A model generated the notes under the pieces. That model was not told the origin of the DNA and searched no databases. It was given only the letters and a program-made list of their open reading frames with translations. A program made the translations under genes and the position numbers. Of a DNA stretch of 64,000 nt, positions 8,310 to 17,852 are shown in pieces (position 1 is the stretch's first letter; each line of letters starts with the position of its first letter). The stretch comes from Mycolicibacterium aichiense (GTDB taxonomy: Bacteria > Actinomycetota > Actinomycetes > Mycobacteriales > Mycobacteriaceae). The DNA is taken from positions 4,526,001 through 4,590,000 of the forward strand of contig NZ_AP022561.1 in the NCBI RefSeq assembly GCF_010726245.1, given 5' to 3'.

Positions 8310-9503
8310 CTAGGCGCCCTGCCTATAGCGTGAAATCCCAAGGGGCGCGGTGACGCTGTGTAGTACCAGGCTCAGCGTCACCGCGATCACGCCGGCTTGG
8401 GTCAGCAGGTCGGGATGCTGGATCTCGCCACGCTCGATCACCAGCAGCCCGAGCACTACCGTGCCGATACCCCTCGGCCCGAACCAGCCGATGAACACTC
8501 GGCTGTAGGCGGGCAGATCGGTGCGGATCAGCGCTACCAGCACAGCGATCACGCGCACGCCGAACAGCGCCAGGATGCAGAACAGCACCACTCGCCAACT
8601 GGTGTGCTGCCAGGCGTCGATCACCGCGAACGCGCCGAACATCGCGAATACCAACAACTCCAGTAGTTGTGCGGTGGCATCCGTCACCTGGTTCGACACC
8701 TGGGTGTTGCTGCGCCGCGCGACCATCGCGAACGCCAGACCTCCGGTGAAGGCGGCGACGAACCCGCTGGCGTGCACCCGCTCGCCGAATTCGAAACAGA
8801 TCAGCGCAATGGCCAGGGTGGCCAGCTGAGCCCAGGTGTCGTTCATCCACTCCCGCCGCCGCGACCACGCGATCACCACCGCGCCGAGCAGTCCGACGGC
8901 CGCCCCGATCGCGAGCGATACCACCTCGGTGCGCACCACGAACCAGGTCCAGTCCCGCGGGCGTTCGTCGGTGTGTGCCGAGGCCAGCGCGAGTGCGGCC
9001 AGCAGCACCGCGAGCGCAAAGCCGTCGTAGAAGCCGCTTTCCACCGACAGCGCATTGCGCACCCGCTCCGGAACCCGGCCGTCCTCGGTCAGCGCTTCGA
9101 TGAGCGCCACCTCGGTGGGCGCCACGATCGCCGCCAGGCACACCGCCTCCCACCACGGCAGCACCGGCAGCAGTGCTGCCGCGGTCAGCGTTCCCAGCAC
9201 CAGAGTCAGCGGTATGCCGATCACCAGCAGCCGGAACGTGACATGCCCGCGCCGGAACACCTTGCCCGGGTCCAGCTTTGCCGCCTGGTTGAACAGGATC
9301 ACGGTCAGCGCGAGCTGCGCCAGGATCGTGAAGCCCTCGGTGCCAGGGCCGGCTTGCAGCAGGTTGAAACCGAAGGGCCCGAACAACATTCCCAGCCCGA
9401 CGAAGATCAACGCCGGGGCGACGTACCACCGGCCCACCAAGCCCGACACCACGGCATAGCCGAGCACCAGCAGGGTGAGGACGAACGAGGTGGCGGTGTG
9501 CAC
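8310..9503 (-). CDS. CPA1-type cation:proton antiporter
   Basis: 397 residues with 10-12 predicted transmembrane helices, of the NhaP/CPA1 family that exchanges Na+ or K+ for H+. The core region reads APTEVALIEAL, then NALSVESGFYDG. Most CPA1 proteins have Asn-Asp in the last motif, whereas here the pair is Tyr-Asp, so ion selectivity or coupling may differ. The C-terminal GWFGPRGIGTVVLG motif is typical. GTG start at 9503. It follows the deacetylase gene by 13 bp and may be its operon partner. Confidence 0.85.
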   Translation of the reverse strand: MHTATSFVLTLLVLGYAVVSGLVGRWYVAPALIFVGLGMLFGPFGFNLLQAGPGTEGFTILAQLALTVILFNQAAKLDPGKVFRRGHVTFRLLVIGIPLTLVLGTLTAAALLPVLPWWEAVCLAAIVAPTEVALIEALTEDGRVPERVRNALSVESGFYDGFALAVLLAALALASAHTDERPRDWTWFVVRTEVVSLAIGAAVGLLGAVVIAWSRRREWMNDTWAQLATLAIALICFEFGERVHASGFVAAFTGGLAFAMVARRSNTQVSNQVTDATAQLLELLVFAMFGAFAVIDAWQHTSWRVVLFCILALFGVRVIAVLVALIRTDLPAYSRVFIGWFGPRGIGTVVLGLLVIERGEIQHPDLLTQAGVIAVTLSLVLHSVTAPLGISRYRQGA

Positions 9504-9516
9504 CTAGGCGCGCCGA

Positions 9517-10398
9517 CTATGCGCCGTTGTTGGAGCCACCGGAATTGGCCCCCGGGATGTCGGTGATCGGAATGTTCGGCATCGGCTTCGGCGACGGGGT
9601 CGCGGGCAGGGTCGGAATGTCGCCGGGCGGGATGTCCTGGAGATCGTTGGCGGGCGGACCGTTGTCGCGGCTGCCGTACACGCTGCCCGGCGCCCGCGGG
9701 CCGAGCATCTGGGTCACGGTCACCAGGTGGTAGCCGTTGGCCTTGAGGACCGGGATGAACTGCTCGACCAAGTCGACCGTCGACGAATAGGTGTCGTGGA
9801 ACAGCACCACCGAGTTGGGCTTGATCTGGGTCATCAGCATGTAGCGGGTGGCTGCGGTGTTGGAGTCGTTCATCCAGTCGAACGGGATCACGTCCCAGAG
9901 GATCGCGGCGAGCCCGTACTGGGCGGCCACCTTGTTGACCGCGTCGTTGGTGAGCCCGCCGGCAGGCCGCCACAGCACCGGCGTCTGCCCGGTGGCCGCC
10001 TTGATGGCGTCGTTGGCCTTGCTGAACTGGGCAGGAACATCCTCCGGGGGGATCGCCGTCATGTTCGGGTGTTCCCAGGTGTGGCTGCCCAGCTCCATGC
10101 CGGCGTCGACGACCCGCTTCGCACCGGCCGGGTTGGCCGCCACTTTGTTGCCGATCTCGAAGAAGGTGGCCTTGGCGTCGTTGTCGTTGAGGATGCCCAA
10201 GAGGCGGTCGGTGTACGGCGACGGCCCATCGTCGAAGGTCAGCGCCACGCACTTGACCACCGTGCAGTCGACGGCATCAGCCTTGGCCACCTTGACGTGC
10301 CCGGTGAAACCCCCGATCACGACGACGGCCACGCCCGCCACGACACCCACGACAGTCCGCACGTAGGACCAGGACAGGCTGTCGGGGCGGCGTGGCAC
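9517..10398 (-). CDS. Polysaccharide deacetylase (NodB family), Rv1096 type
   Basis: 293-residue exported or membrane-anchored carbohydrate esterase family 4 enzyme. A hydrophobic anchor/signal lies at about 12-31. Catalytic motifs are TFDDGP (54-59, base and metal Asp), H106-TWE-H110 (metal His pair), RPAGG (144-148), WDVIPFDW (168-175) and LFHDT (199-203). The family removes acetyl groups from N-acetylglucosamine or N-acetylmuramic acid; the M. tuberculosis orthologue Rv1096 has been reported to deacetylate peptidoglycan. A Pro/Gly-rich tail follows the domain. It lies 53 bp downstream of phoH2, as in M. tuberculosis. Confidence 0.92.
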   Translation of the reverse strand: MPRRPDSLSWSYVRTVVGVVAGVAVVVIGGFTGHVKVAKADAVDCTVVKCVALTFDDGPSPYTDRLLGILNDNDAKATFFEIGNKVAANPAGAKRVVDAGMELGSHTWEHPNMTAIPPEDVPAQFSKANDAIKAATGQTPVLWRPAGGLTNDAVNKVAAQYGLAAILWDVIPFDWMNDSNTAATRYMLMTQIKPNSVVLFHDTYSSTVDLVEQFIPVLKANGYHLVTVTQMLGPRAPGSVYGSRDNGPPANDLQDIPPGDIPTLPATPSPKPMPNIPITDIPGANSGGSNNGA

Positions 10399-10451
10399 GC
10401 GTGTGATTTTACCGGGCGCGCCTGGGAGGGATTCTCAGCGATTCCGCCGTG

Positions 10452-11771
10452 TCAGGGCAGGGCGCCGGGGCTGATCTCCTCGAGCATCTCGGTGACCAGT
10501 GCGGCGATCGGCGATCGTTCGCTGCGCATCAGCGTGACGTGGGCGAACAGCGGGTGGCCCTTGAGCTTCTCGATGACCGCAGCCACACCGTCGTGACGCC
10601 CGACCCGGAGGTTGTCGCGCTGCGCGACGTCGTGGGTCAGTACGACCCGCGATCCGCTGCCCAGCCGCGACAGCACGGTCAGCAGCACGTTGCGCTCCAG
10701 CGACTGAGCTTCGTCGACGATCACGAACGAGTCGTGCAGCGAACGCCCCCGGATGTGCGTCAGGGGCAGCACCTCGAGCATCCCGCGGGAGAGCACCTCC
10801 TCCAGCACGGCCGGTGACGCCAGGCCTTCGAGGGTGTCGAAGACCGCCTGCGCCCAGGGCCCCATCTTGTCGCTCTCGCTGCCCGGCAGGTACCCCAGGT
10901 CTTGGCCGCCGACGGCGTACAGCGGGCGGAACACGACGACCTTGCGCTGGGTGCGGCGCTCCAGCACCGCCTCGAGACCCGCGCACAACGCCAACGCCGA
11001 CTTGCCGGTGCCGGCCTTGCCGCCCAGCGAGACGATGCCCACCGACTCGTCGAGCAGCAGATCGAGGGCGACGCGTTGTTCGGCGGACCTTCCCCGGAGG
11101 CCGAACACTTCGCGATCACCCCGCACCAGCTGAACCTTCTTGTCCGCGTTCACCCGGCCCAGCGCGCTGGAGTTGGCGCCGAGCAGCCGAACGCCGGTGT
11201 GGCACGGCAGATTACGCGCCTCCTCGAGATCGATCTCGCCCTCGGCGAAGATAGCGTCGACATCCTCGGGAGCCACATCGAGCTCGGTCATTCCGGTCCA
11301 GCCGGAGGTGATCACGTCCTGGGCGTGATACTCGTCGGCCAGCAGACCGACCGCGCCGGCCTTGACCCGCAGCGGAATGTCCTTGCTGACCAACGTGACT
11401 CGCTTACCCTCCGCCGCCAGGTTGGCGGCGACCGTCAGGATCCGGGTGTCGTTGTTCTCGGTGCGGAACCCGGACGGCAGCACCGACTGGTCGCTGTGGT
11501 TCAGTTCGACGTTGAGCGTTCCGCCTTCTGTGCCAATGGGTATCGGCTGATCCAAGCGACCGTGTTCCAGACGGAGATCGTCGAACAACCGCAGTGCCTG
11601 CCGGGCGAACCAACCCAACTCGTGGTGGTGGCGTTTGGCTTCCAGTTCACTGATGACCACGAGCGGTACCACCACTTCGTGTTCGGCGAACCGGGTGCAC
11701 GCCCACGGGTCGGACAACAGGACTGAGGTGTCGAGCACATACGTCCGAACGGGCGACTGCGAATCGGTCAC
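10452..11771 (-). CDS. phoH2: PhoH2, PIN-domain RNase fused to PhoH ATPase
   Basis: 439-residue fusion. The N-terminal PIN ribonuclease domain (about 9-140) has its acidic residues at D14, E42, D108 and D131. The C-terminal PhoH domain is an RNA helicase-like ATPase with Walker [10 protein letters not shown] (250-258) and Walker B VIVDEAQ (350-356). PhoH2 unwinds and cleaves RNA and is studied as a VapC-related toxin-like protein. GTG at 11771 is chosen because GAGGAG precedes it and the residues match the family N-terminus; a longer ATG start at 11828 overlaps the upstream small gene. Confidence 0.95.
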   Translation of the reverse strand: MTDSQSPVRTYVLDTSVLLSDPWACTRFAEHEVVVPLVVISELEAKRHHHELGWFARQALRLFDDLRLEHGRLDQPIPIGTEGGTLNVELNHSDQSVLPSGFRTENNDTRILTVAANLAAEGKRVTLVSKDIPLRVKAGAVGLLADEYHAQDVITSGWTGMTELDVAPEDVDAIFAEGEIDLEEARNLPCHTGVRLLGANSSALGRVNADKKVQLVRGDREVFGLRGRSAEQRVALDLLLDESVGIVSLGGKAGTGKSALALCAGLEAVLERRTQRKVVVFRPLYAVGGQDLGYLPGSESDKMGPWAQAVFDTLEGLASPAVLEEVLSRGMLEVLPLTHIRGRSLHDSFVIVDEAQSLERNVLLTVLSRLGSGSRVVLTHDVAQRDNLRVGRHDGVAAVIEKLKGHPLFAHVTLMRSERSPIAALVTEMLEEISPGALP

Positions 11772-11787
11772 TGGGCGCTCCTCAGGT

Positions 11788-11901
11788 TCACGCGGTCCCC
11801 GCGAACCCCTCGGCGGACACTGCGGCACCAGGACCGGGACCGGTCCTGTCGTAGTCGAAACGATAGGTACCGCCCGGACAGCAGAGCATGTCGCTAGCCA
11901 T
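11788..11901 (-). CDS. Candidate 37-residue peptide upstream of phoH2 (possible PhoAT-like)
   Basis: A small frame, ATG at 11901, encodes [19 protein letters not shown] followed by a Gly/Pro/Ala tail, ending 16 bp before the phoH2 start. Mycobacterial phoH2 genes are reported to be preceded by a short antitoxin-like gene, phoAT, and the position fits. I cannot confirm sequence similarity, and the ribosome site is weak (the next in-frame ATG, codon 5, is an alternative). The CC pair and aromatic-rich centre do not look like random GC-rich reading. Confidence 0.4.
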   Translation of the reverse strand: MASDMLCCPGGTYRFDYDRTGPGPGAAVSAEGFAGTA

Positions 11902-11956
11902 CGAAAGTGACGCTACTCCGGTCCCAGCGCGCTCGCCGATCAGGCGCGCGGGCGTG

Positions 11957-12784
11957 TTATGAGCGAACGATTTTCTTCAGCGTCGCCTCGTCGCCCAGAC
12001 CCCAAGCCGCGATGCGATCGGTGACCACCTTGCGCGAGGTTTCGTAGCCGAAGATGCCGGCTTGAGCGACGTTGTTCAGCTTGTCCTGGTACTCCCAGAT
12101 GTCGCCGCCGACCAGACCGAATCCAGCCGCGCGACGGGCGATCGAGTTGATCGTCGACTCGCGGTGGGTTTGCAGGCAGTGCGCGACGAGGTTGGCGAAG
12201 AACTCTTCGTGCCGTTCCTCGTCGGCGGCGATTCGGCCGACCAGTCCGTTGAGCACCGGCTCGTCGATCTTGGCCTGGAGGTTGCGCGTGAACACCGCGT
12301 GCGCCCGCTCGTAGAGCGCCATGAACACCAGCGTCTCGATCTGGGTGAAGCTCTTGGCCCGGTAGCCGCGCATGACGTGGTTGACGCGAACGTCCTCGTT
12401 GGCGGTCGGATCGAAGTTGCGGGTGACCACGAGGTAGTTCCGCAGCGCGATGGCGTGCAGGTTCTCCTCGGCCGTCCAGCGGCCCAACCAGCGACCCCAC
12501 TTGTCCTCGAGAATGAAGTGCTCGACCAGCTCGCGGTGATACCCGGCGAGGTTGTCCTTGGTGATCAGCAGGATCTCCAAGGCGTCGACGACCTCGGAGG
12601 GCAAGGTGACCTGGGCGGGCTCCCAGTCCTTGCCGCCGAGAAAGGCGAAGTTCTCGCCCTGGTCGAACGGGACATAGTCGTGGCCGTACCACTCGTCGGC
12701 GGTGGCCAGATAGCGAACCAGATTGTCAGCGACAACCGGCTCGAGTTCGAGCGTCAGCGCATTCGCGACAGGTTTCTGTGCCAT
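11957..12784 (-). CDS. desA2: Acyl-ACP desaturase DesA2
   Basis: 275-residue ferritin-like diiron protein of the stearoyl-ACP desaturase family. Metal-ligand motifs are EENLH (106-110), YERAH (158-162) and DEERH (188-192). Its M. tuberculosis orthologue DesA2 (Rv1094) is essential and takes part in forming unsaturated long-chain fatty acids needed for mycolate synthesis. ATG at 12784 matches the family N-terminus. It lies between phoH2 and glyA as in M. tuberculosis and is separated from glyA by a terminator. Confidence 0.95.
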   Translation of the reverse strand: MAQKPVANALTLELEPVVADNLVRYLATADEWYGHDYVPFDQGENFAFLGGKDWEPAQVTLPSEVVDALEILLITKDNLAGYHRELVEHFILEDKWGRWLGRWTAEENLHAIALRNYLVVTRNFDPTANEDVRVNHVMRGYRAKSFTQIETLVFMALYERAHAVFTRNLQAKIDEPVLNGLVGRIAADEERHEEFFANLVAHCLQTHRESTINSIARRAAGFGLVGGDIWEYQDKLNNVAQAGIFGYETSRKVVTDRIAAWGLGDEATLKKIVRS

Positions 12785-12816
12785 GAAGTAACTGTAACTC
12801 AAAGACACGGGTGTTT

Positions 12817-12846
12817 AAAAACCCGGCCACCGGCGTTTCGCCGGCC
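12817..12846 (-). terminator. Rho-independent terminator of glyA
   Basis: On the minus strand, 8 nt after the glyA stop, a GC-rich hairpin (GCCGGCG-AAA-CGCCGG with flanking GGCC pairing) is followed by GGGTTTTT, a true T-run. Confidence 0.75.
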
Positions 12847-12853
12847 CGACGCC

Positions 12854-14320
12854 TTACAGAGTCAGCCCGGGATACAGCGGGTTGGCCGCCAGCATTTCGG
12901 CGGCGGCAGCGTGCACCCGATCCGCCGTGCCGTCGGCCAGCTTGTACTTGGCCTTCGAGGTGCCTTCGGCCTCGGTGTTGGACAACACCTCGACCACCAG
13001 CTCGGCGACCCTGTCGAACTCCGCGGGACCGAACCCGCGGGTGGTCAACGCCGGCGTACCGAACCGGATACCGCTGGTGTACCAGGCGCCGTTCGGGTCG
13101 GACGGGATCGCGTTGCGATTGGTGACCACACCAGAGTCCAGCAGGGCGGATTCGGCCTGGCGGCCGGTCAGCCCGTAAGACTGGACGTCGAGCAGCACCA
13201 GATGGTTGTCGGTGCCGCCGGTGACCAGCGTCGCGCCGCGCTTGAGCAGACCCTCGGCGAAAGCCTTGGCATTGTCGGCGATCCGCTGGGCGTAGGCCTG
13301 GAACGACGGCTGGCGAGCCTCGGCCAGCGCAACCGCCTTGGCGGCCATGACGTGGGACAACGGCCCACCCAGCACCATCGGGCAGCCCTTGTCGACGGCG
13401 GGTGCGAACTCCTCGGTGGCCAGCACCAGACCACCGCGCGGGCCGCGCAGCGACTTGTGCGTGGTCGTGGTGGTGACGTGGGCGTGTGGCACCGGATCCT
13501 CGTCGCCGGTGAAGACCTTGCCCGCGACCAGCCCGGCGAAGTGCGCCATGTCGACCATCAAGGTGGCGCCGACCTCGTCGGCGATCTCGCGCATCGTCGC
13601 GAAGTTCACCCGCCGCGGGTATGCCGAGTAGCCCGCGACCAGGATCAGCGGCTTGAACTCCTTGGCCGCGGCACGGACGGCGTCGTAGTCGATCAGGCCG
13701 GTCTCGTGATCGGTGCCGTAGCTGCGCTGGTGGAACATCTTGCCGGAGATGTTGGGCCGGAAGCCGTGGGTGAGGTGACCGCCCGCGTCGAGCGACATGC
13801 CCAGCAGCCGCTGGCTACCCAGCCGGGCGCGCAGCCGCTCCCACTCGGCCTCGGAGAGGTCGTTGATGTGCTTGACCCCCGAATCGGTCAGAGCGGGCGC
13901 CTCGATCCGGGTGGCCAGGATGGCCCAGAACGCGACCAGGTTGGCATCGATACCGGAGTGCGGCTGGGCGTACGCGTACGGGGCGCCGAACAGTTCGCGC
14001 GCATGCTCGGCGGCCAGCGACTCGACGGTGTCGACGTTCTGGCAGGCGGCGTAGAACCGGTGACCGACGGTGCCCTCGGCGTACTTGTCCGAGAACCAGG
14101 TGCCCATGGTCAGCAGGACCGCGGGCGAGGCGTAGTTCTCGCTGGCGATCAGTTTCAGCGAATCCCGTTGATCGGCAAGCTCTTTGCGGGTCGCATCGGC
14201 AATCCGCGGCTCGACGGACTCGATGACCTTTAGCGCCGCCCGGTACGCCTCGCTGGCGCTGGCAGCGTAGTCGGCGCCCTGAGCGGGGGCGTGCGTCGAA
14301 ATCGTCGAGTCTGCGGTCAT
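12854..14320 (-). CDS. glyA: Serine hydroxymethyltransferase, long form
   Basis: 488-residue PLP enzyme interconverting serine and glycine with tetrahydrofolate. [18 protein letters not shown]-like SDKYAEG, QPHSG and GGHLTHG are the standard SHMT motifs, and THKSLRG carries the PLP lysine (K289). It sits at the syntenic position of M. tuberculosis glyA1 (Rv1093, about 426 residues) but is clearly a different subtype. It has an N-terminal extension of about 25 residues, a roughly 30-residue insertion at 138-170 (between QPHSGIDAN and [11 protein letters not shown]) and divergent sequence throughout. It lies 23 bp downstream of the DUF885 gene, so the two are probably co-transcribed. Confidence 0.92.
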   Translation of the reverse strand: MTADSTISTHAPAQGADYAASASEAYRAALKVIESVEPRIADATRKELADQRDSLKLIASENYASPAVLLTMGTWFSDKYAEGTVGHRFYAACQNVDTVESLAAEHARELFGAPYAYAQPHSGIDANLVAFWAILATRIEAPALTDSGVKHINDLSEAEWERLRARLGSQRLLGMSLDAGGHLTHGFRPNISGKMFHQRSYGTDHETGLIDYDAVRAAAKEFKPLILVAGYSAYPRRVNFATMREIADEVGATLMVDMAHFAGLVAGKVFTGDEDPVPHAHVTTTTTHKSLRGPRGGLVLATEEFAPAVDKGCPMVLGGPLSHVMAAKAVALAEARQPSFQAYAQRIADNAKAFAEGLLKRGATLVTGGTDNHLVLLDVQSYGLTGRQAESALLDSGVVTNRNAIPSDPNGAWYTSGIRFGTPALTTRGFGPAEFDRVAELVVEVLSNTEAEGTSKAKYKLADGTADRVHAAAAEMLAANPLYPGLTL

Positions 14321-14343
14321 GACCCAAGCCTATCCGGCCCTGT

Positions 14344-15561
14344 TCAGGCCACGTCGACCCGCAACGTAGATGGAATGAGCGGCTCGTCGAGCAGCCGGCC
14401 GAACCGTTCGGTCAGGCTCACCCCGGCCGGCCGGGCGTCGAGCCAGCCCCGCAGCAGGCGGTACCCCTCGACGTAGGTACTGGTGTACGCCCGCCACAGC
14501 GGCGAGGACAGGAACCGCAGCATCTGCCGTGCCCGGGTGTCGTCCACCAGGAGCCAGCGCTGCAGGAACGCGACGACCTCGTCGACGTCGCGGTGTTCGT
14601 CATGCAGCATCAGCGCCGCGTCCTGGCGGACGTCGGCTAGCGCCGCCGTCGCCTCCGACAGCGCCTCGGCCCGCTCGCCGTCGAACCGCAGCCCGAGGTC
14701 GGCGTAGATGTCTGCTGCCCAACTTCCCCACCCCGGCCCGACCGCGGCATACAGCGCCAGATCCGCCAGGCCCTCGGCCATCAGGCACTGCGGGGTGTTG
14801 ACCAGAAAGATGGTCTGCTCCTGCTGGTCCTGGCCGGCGACCAGCCCGGCCTCTTTACGGCAGTGCTCGGTGTGGTGGCCGGGGTAGGCCTCGTGGGCTA
14901 CCAGCCGCGGCAGGTTGGCCATCTGCTGCTTGAGGTCGGCGTTGACCGCGACGGTCGAGGTGTAGTTGCCGTTGTAGTAGTTGAAGCCCGACCACGGCTT
15001 GTCGGTGACCACCTCGTAGACGATGGTCTCGGCGTCGGGCAGCGGGTAGGTCGCCCGCACCGTGTCGCGCAGCGCGCTGGAAAACGCGTGAATGCACTCC
15101 TCGAGCCGTTCGGGCGGGATTTCGTCGGAGCGGCGATGCGCTTCCATCCGGTCGGCCAGCGGACCGCTGCCGCCGAGCACCTCGTCGATGCGGGCGTGGG
15201 CCGCTCGGTAGCGCTCGGGGTCGCCGCGGCTGATCTCGACATCGAAGTAGTTGCGCACCTCGTCGACGAAACCCACCGTCTCGCCGGCGAACTTGCGCGC
15301 GGAGAACTGCAGAGCCCGCAGGTGCGCGCCGATGAAGTCGGCACGCTGGTCGGTGAAGCCACCCGTGCGGGCGACGCCGGGCAGTTCGGTCAGCAACCGG
15401 TCGGCCTGCCTGGCCAGTTCGGCAGGCTCGGGAGCGGGCTCGTCGGCCACGGCGCGGCGCAACGCGGGATCGCCGGTAAAGGAGTCGACGTAGCCTTCCT
15501 CGATACGGTCGAACCGCAAACCGAGGGTTAAGTAATCGCGGATAAGGGTGCCGGGCTGCAT
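14344..15561 (-). CDS. DUF885 family protein, putative metallopeptidase
   Basis: 405-residue soluble protein of the DUF885 family. HEAYPGHH (223-230) is a thermolysin-like zinc signature and [10 protein letters not shown] further on probably supplies the third ligand (Glu). Members are annotated as predicted dipeptidases or oligopeptidases, but few have been studied. ATG at 15561 is chosen: longer in-frame starts would run through coaA. It starts 30 bp from the divergent coaA gene and is followed closely by glyA. A link to peptide or glycine turnover is only inferred from position. Confidence 0.85.
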   Translation of the reverse strand: MQPGTLIRDYLTLGLRFDRIEEGYVDSFTGDPALRRAVADEPAPEPAELARQADRLLTELPGVARTGGFTDQRADFIGAHLRALQFSARKFAGETVGFVDEVRNYFDVEISRGDPERYRAAHARIDEVLGGSGPLADRMEAHRRSDEIPPERLEECIHAFSSALRDTVRATYPLPDAETIVYEVVTDKPWSGFNYYNGNYTSTVAVNADLKQQMANLPRLVAHEAYPGHHTEHCRKEAGLVAGQDQQEQTIFLVNTPQCLMAEGLADLALYAAVGPGWGSWAADIYADLGLRFDGERAEALSEATAALADVRQDAALMLHDEHRDVDEVVAFLQRWLLVDDTRARQMLRFLSSPLWRAYTSTYVEGYRLLRGWLDARPAGVSLTERFGRLLDEPLIPSTLRVDVA

Positions 15562-15591
15562 GTCAACCAAGCTAACTGCAAGACTGGCACC

Positions 15592-16530
15592 ATGGCGCGG
15601 CTGAGCGAACCCAGCCCTTACGTCGAGTTCGACCGGAGTCAATGGCGTTCCCTGCGCATGTCGACCCCGTTGAAGCTGACGGAGGACGAACTGATCGGGC
15701 TGCGCGGCCTGGGTGAGCAGATCGACCTGCTCGAGGTCGAAGAGGTCTACCTTCCACTGGCCCGGCTGATCCATCTGCAGGTGGCAGCGCGTCAGCGGCT
15801 GTTCGCCGCCACCTCCGAGTTCCTCGGTGAGCCGCAGCAGAACCCGGACCGGCCGGTGCCGTTCGTCATCGGTGTCGCGGGCAGCGTGGCCGTCGGCAAG
15901 TCGACCACCGCCCGTGTGCTGCAGGCGCTGCTGGCCCGCTGGGAGCACCACCCCCGCGTCGACCTGGTCACCACCGACGGCTTTCTGTATCCGAACGCCG
16001 AACTGAACCGTCGAAACCTGATGCATCGCAAGGGTTTCCCGGAAAGCTACAACCGCCGCGCGTTGATGCGGTTCGTGACGACGGTGAAGTCCGGCGCCGA
16101 TCAGGTGTGCGCCCCGGTGTACTCACACCTGATCTATGACATCGTTCCCGGCGAGAAGCACGTCGTCACTCACCCGGACATCCTCATCCTCGAAGGACTC
16201 AACGTCCTGCAGACCGGTCCGACCCTGATGGTGTCGGACCTGTTCGACTTCTCGGTGTACGTCGACGCGCGCATCGAGGACATCGAAAAGTGGTATGTCG
16301 ACCGGTTCCTGGCGATGCGGGCGGGCGCGTTCGCGAACCCGGCTTCGCACTTCCACCACTACGCGGGGCTGACCGACGCCCAGGCCGTCGCGGCCGCCCG
16401 GGAAATCTGGAGTTCGATCAACCGGCCCAACCTGATCGAGAACATCCTGCCGACGCGCCCGCGCGCCACGCTGGTGCTGCGCAAGGACGCCGATCATGCG
16501 ATCAACCGGCTGCGGCTGCGCAAGCTCTAG
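15592..16530 (+). CDS. coaA: Type I pantothenate kinase
   Basis: 312-residue CoaA that phosphorylates pantothenate, the first step of coenzyme A synthesis. P-loop GSVAVGKST at 97-105; [11 protein letters not shown] and [11 protein letters not shown] are the substrate-binding segments. Residues throughout are very close to M. tuberculosis CoaA (Rv1092c), which supports the ATG at 15592. Single gene facing the DUF885 gene, with only 30 bp for both promoters, so at least one promoter must overlap the other gene or be leaderless. Confidence 0.97.
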   Translation: MARLSEPSPYVEFDRSQWRSLRMSTPLKLTEDELIGLRGLGEQIDLLEVEEVYLPLARLIHLQVAARQRLFAATSEFLGEPQQNPDRPVPFVIGVAGSVAVGKSTTARVLQALLARWEHHPRVDLVTTDGFLYPNAELNRRNLMHRKGFPESYNRRALMRFVTTVKSGADQVCAPVYSHLIYDIVPGEKHVVTHPDILILEGLNVLQTGPTLMVSDLFDFSVYVDARIEDIEKWYVDRFLAMRAGAFANPASHFHHYAGLTDAQAVAAAREIWSSINRPNLIENILPTRPRATLVLRKDADHAINRLRLRKL

Positions 16531-16538
16531 CGGGAGAC

Positions 16539-16961
16539 CTAGTTGGTCGGCGCTCCGGTGAGCGGGTTGAGCCGCAACACCGGCAGCGGGAACTCGAACT
16601 CCGCCTCGGCGCCGTCCGGATCGTCGTAGAGGCCCACCCGGTAGATCCCCGCGGAGTACACGGTGATCGGCAGGTGGTGGGCGAAGACCCGGAACTTCAC
16701 CGGCACGCCTGGGTTGTCGGGCCACTGCCAGGCGAACTCCAACAGCCCGACCCGCTCACCCTCGGGCGATTTCGCGACGATGAAGCGGCGCGGCTCGTAA
16801 TCGGTGCCGCCCTGGGCGTGCACCGCAAGCACCAGCGGCACGGTGATCTGTGCAGGCAGGCTCTCGACGTAGCAGCTCGTCATCGGAAAGCCTTCCGCGG
16901 TGACCCCGCCGGCTTCTTCCAGGACCGCCTTGCGCGAGGCGGCGAACGCTACGACATGCAT
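16539..16961 (-). CDS. Uncharacterised 140-residue protein
   Basis: Soluble 140-residue protein starting MHVVAFAASRKAV, without signal or membrane segment. Segments such as PLVLAVHAQGGTDYEPRR, WQWPDNPGVPVKFRVF and IYRVGLYDDPDGAE suggest an all-beta fold of the kind seen in DUF6941-like proteins, with the terminal strand EFEFPLPVLRLNP. The ATG at 16961 is preferred; a longer frame upstream is read-through. Convergent with coaA (8 bp apart) and downstream of two small membrane proteins. Function unknown. Confidence 0.7.
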   Translation of the reverse strand: MHVVAFAASRKAVLEEAGGVTAEGFPMTSCYVESLPAQITVPLVLAVHAQGGTDYEPRRFIVAKSPEGERVGLLEFAWQWPDNPGVPVKFRVFAHHLPITVYSAGIYRVGLYDDPDGAEAEFEFPLPVLRLNPLTGAPTN

Positions 16962-16971
16962 GTGCGCAACC

Positions 16972-17364
16972 CTATTTGATGCGGCGCACCCCGAGGTACT
17001 GCAGGTCGGCGAACACCAGGGTGTACACGCCGCTGCCCAGCGTCGCGACCACACCCGCGGTGGTCAGGTCGAGCTCGATCACGACCACCACCGCCGCGAC
17101 GGTGAACACCAGATTCGCGATCGCGGTGACGATGCCTGCGGTGCGCACCCGGCGCAGTCCCGCGGCCAGGAACACCGCCACCGCGTAGACGAGAAAGACC
17201 GCTCCGGTGGTGAACTCGGCGGCCTTAGAGAAGCCGGTGAACCCGGAGATCGGTCCGGCGGCCGCCATCAGGACGATGCCGCACAGCCCGGACAGGACGG
17301 CGTCGACCCGCATGGCCATGCGCAACAACGAATCCGACGATCGAGTGGACAGGGTGGTGGTCAT
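16972..17364 (-). CDS. Four-helix membrane protein, tandem paralogue 1
   Basis: 130-residue integral membrane protein with four predicted TMs. It is a paralogue of the gene just upstream: both share DSLLRxAMRVD near the N-terminus and YT..FA.LQYLGxRR at the C-terminus. Its ATG overlaps the stop of that gene by 4 bp (ATGA), so translation is probably coupled and the two products may form a heteromer. No known family function is evident. Confidence 0.8.
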   Translation of the reverse strand: MTTTLSTRSSDSLLRMAMRVDAVLSGLCGIVLMAAAGPISGFTGFSKAAEFTTGAVFLVYAVAVFLAAGLRRVRTAGIVTAIANLVFTVAAVVVVIELDLTTAGVVATLGSGVYTLVFADLQYLGVRRIK

Positions 17365-17792
17365 GCGTGTGCCTCCAAACGGCGAATTCCGAGATATTGC
17401 AGGACAGCGAAGGTGGCGGTGTAGAGCCCGCCGGCCAGCGCGACGATCGATCCGAACGTGGTCAGCGGCAGTACCGCGGTCTCGGCAAGCGCGATGAAAC
17501 CTACGGTGCTCACGACGTTGAACGCGACGAGTCCTGCGCCGACGCGGCGCAGGTCGGGTGAGGCGGCCAGCGCGTAGACGACGAGCCCGCAGAGGACGAA
17601 CGCGGCGCCGGCGATATAACCCTGCGCCGAGGACAGTCCGGTCAGCCGACCCAGCGGGTCAGCCATCGCCGCGACGGCGAGGCCGAGCACGCCGGTTCCG
17701 GTGCCGTCGACGCGCATCGCGAAACGCAGCAGCGAATCTTGTGAATCGGAGAACGGATGGTTCCCGGTGGTTATGGCGGTCATGGTCATCAC
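17361..17792 (-). CDS. Four-helix membrane protein, tandem paralogue 2
   Basis: 143-residue membrane protein with four TMs, upstream partner of the gene at 16972-17364. Conserved DSLLRFAMRVDGTG after a short cytosolic N-terminus and LQYLGIRRLE at the end. Three possible ATG starts (17792, 17789, 17783) are equally weak. Function unknown; the pair arose by tandem duplication. Confidence 0.75.
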   Translation of the reverse strand: MMTMTAITTGNHPFSDSQDSLLRFAMRVDGTGTGVLGLAVAAMADPLGRLTGLSSAQGYIAGAAFVLCGLVVYALAASPDLRRVGAGLVAFNVVSTVGFIALAETAVLPLTTFGSIVALAGGLYTATFAVLQYLGIRRLEAHA

Positions 17793-17852
17793 GGTGCTCG
17801 ACGCGCACTGCCAGATCGACGCCTGGCACTGCCAGGCACTGCCAACCGCAGC

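Noticed and set aside
12062..14233. Very long open frame on the plus strand across desA2 and glyA
   Set aside because: It is the mirror of two well-recognised genes on the other strand. Long antisense frames are common in high-GC DNA, and the translation (rich in Gly, Val, Arg, His, Gln) has no domain or start signal.
14321..14343. Glycine riboswitch before glyA
   Set aside because: Only 23 bp separate glyA from the upstream gene, too little for an aptamer.
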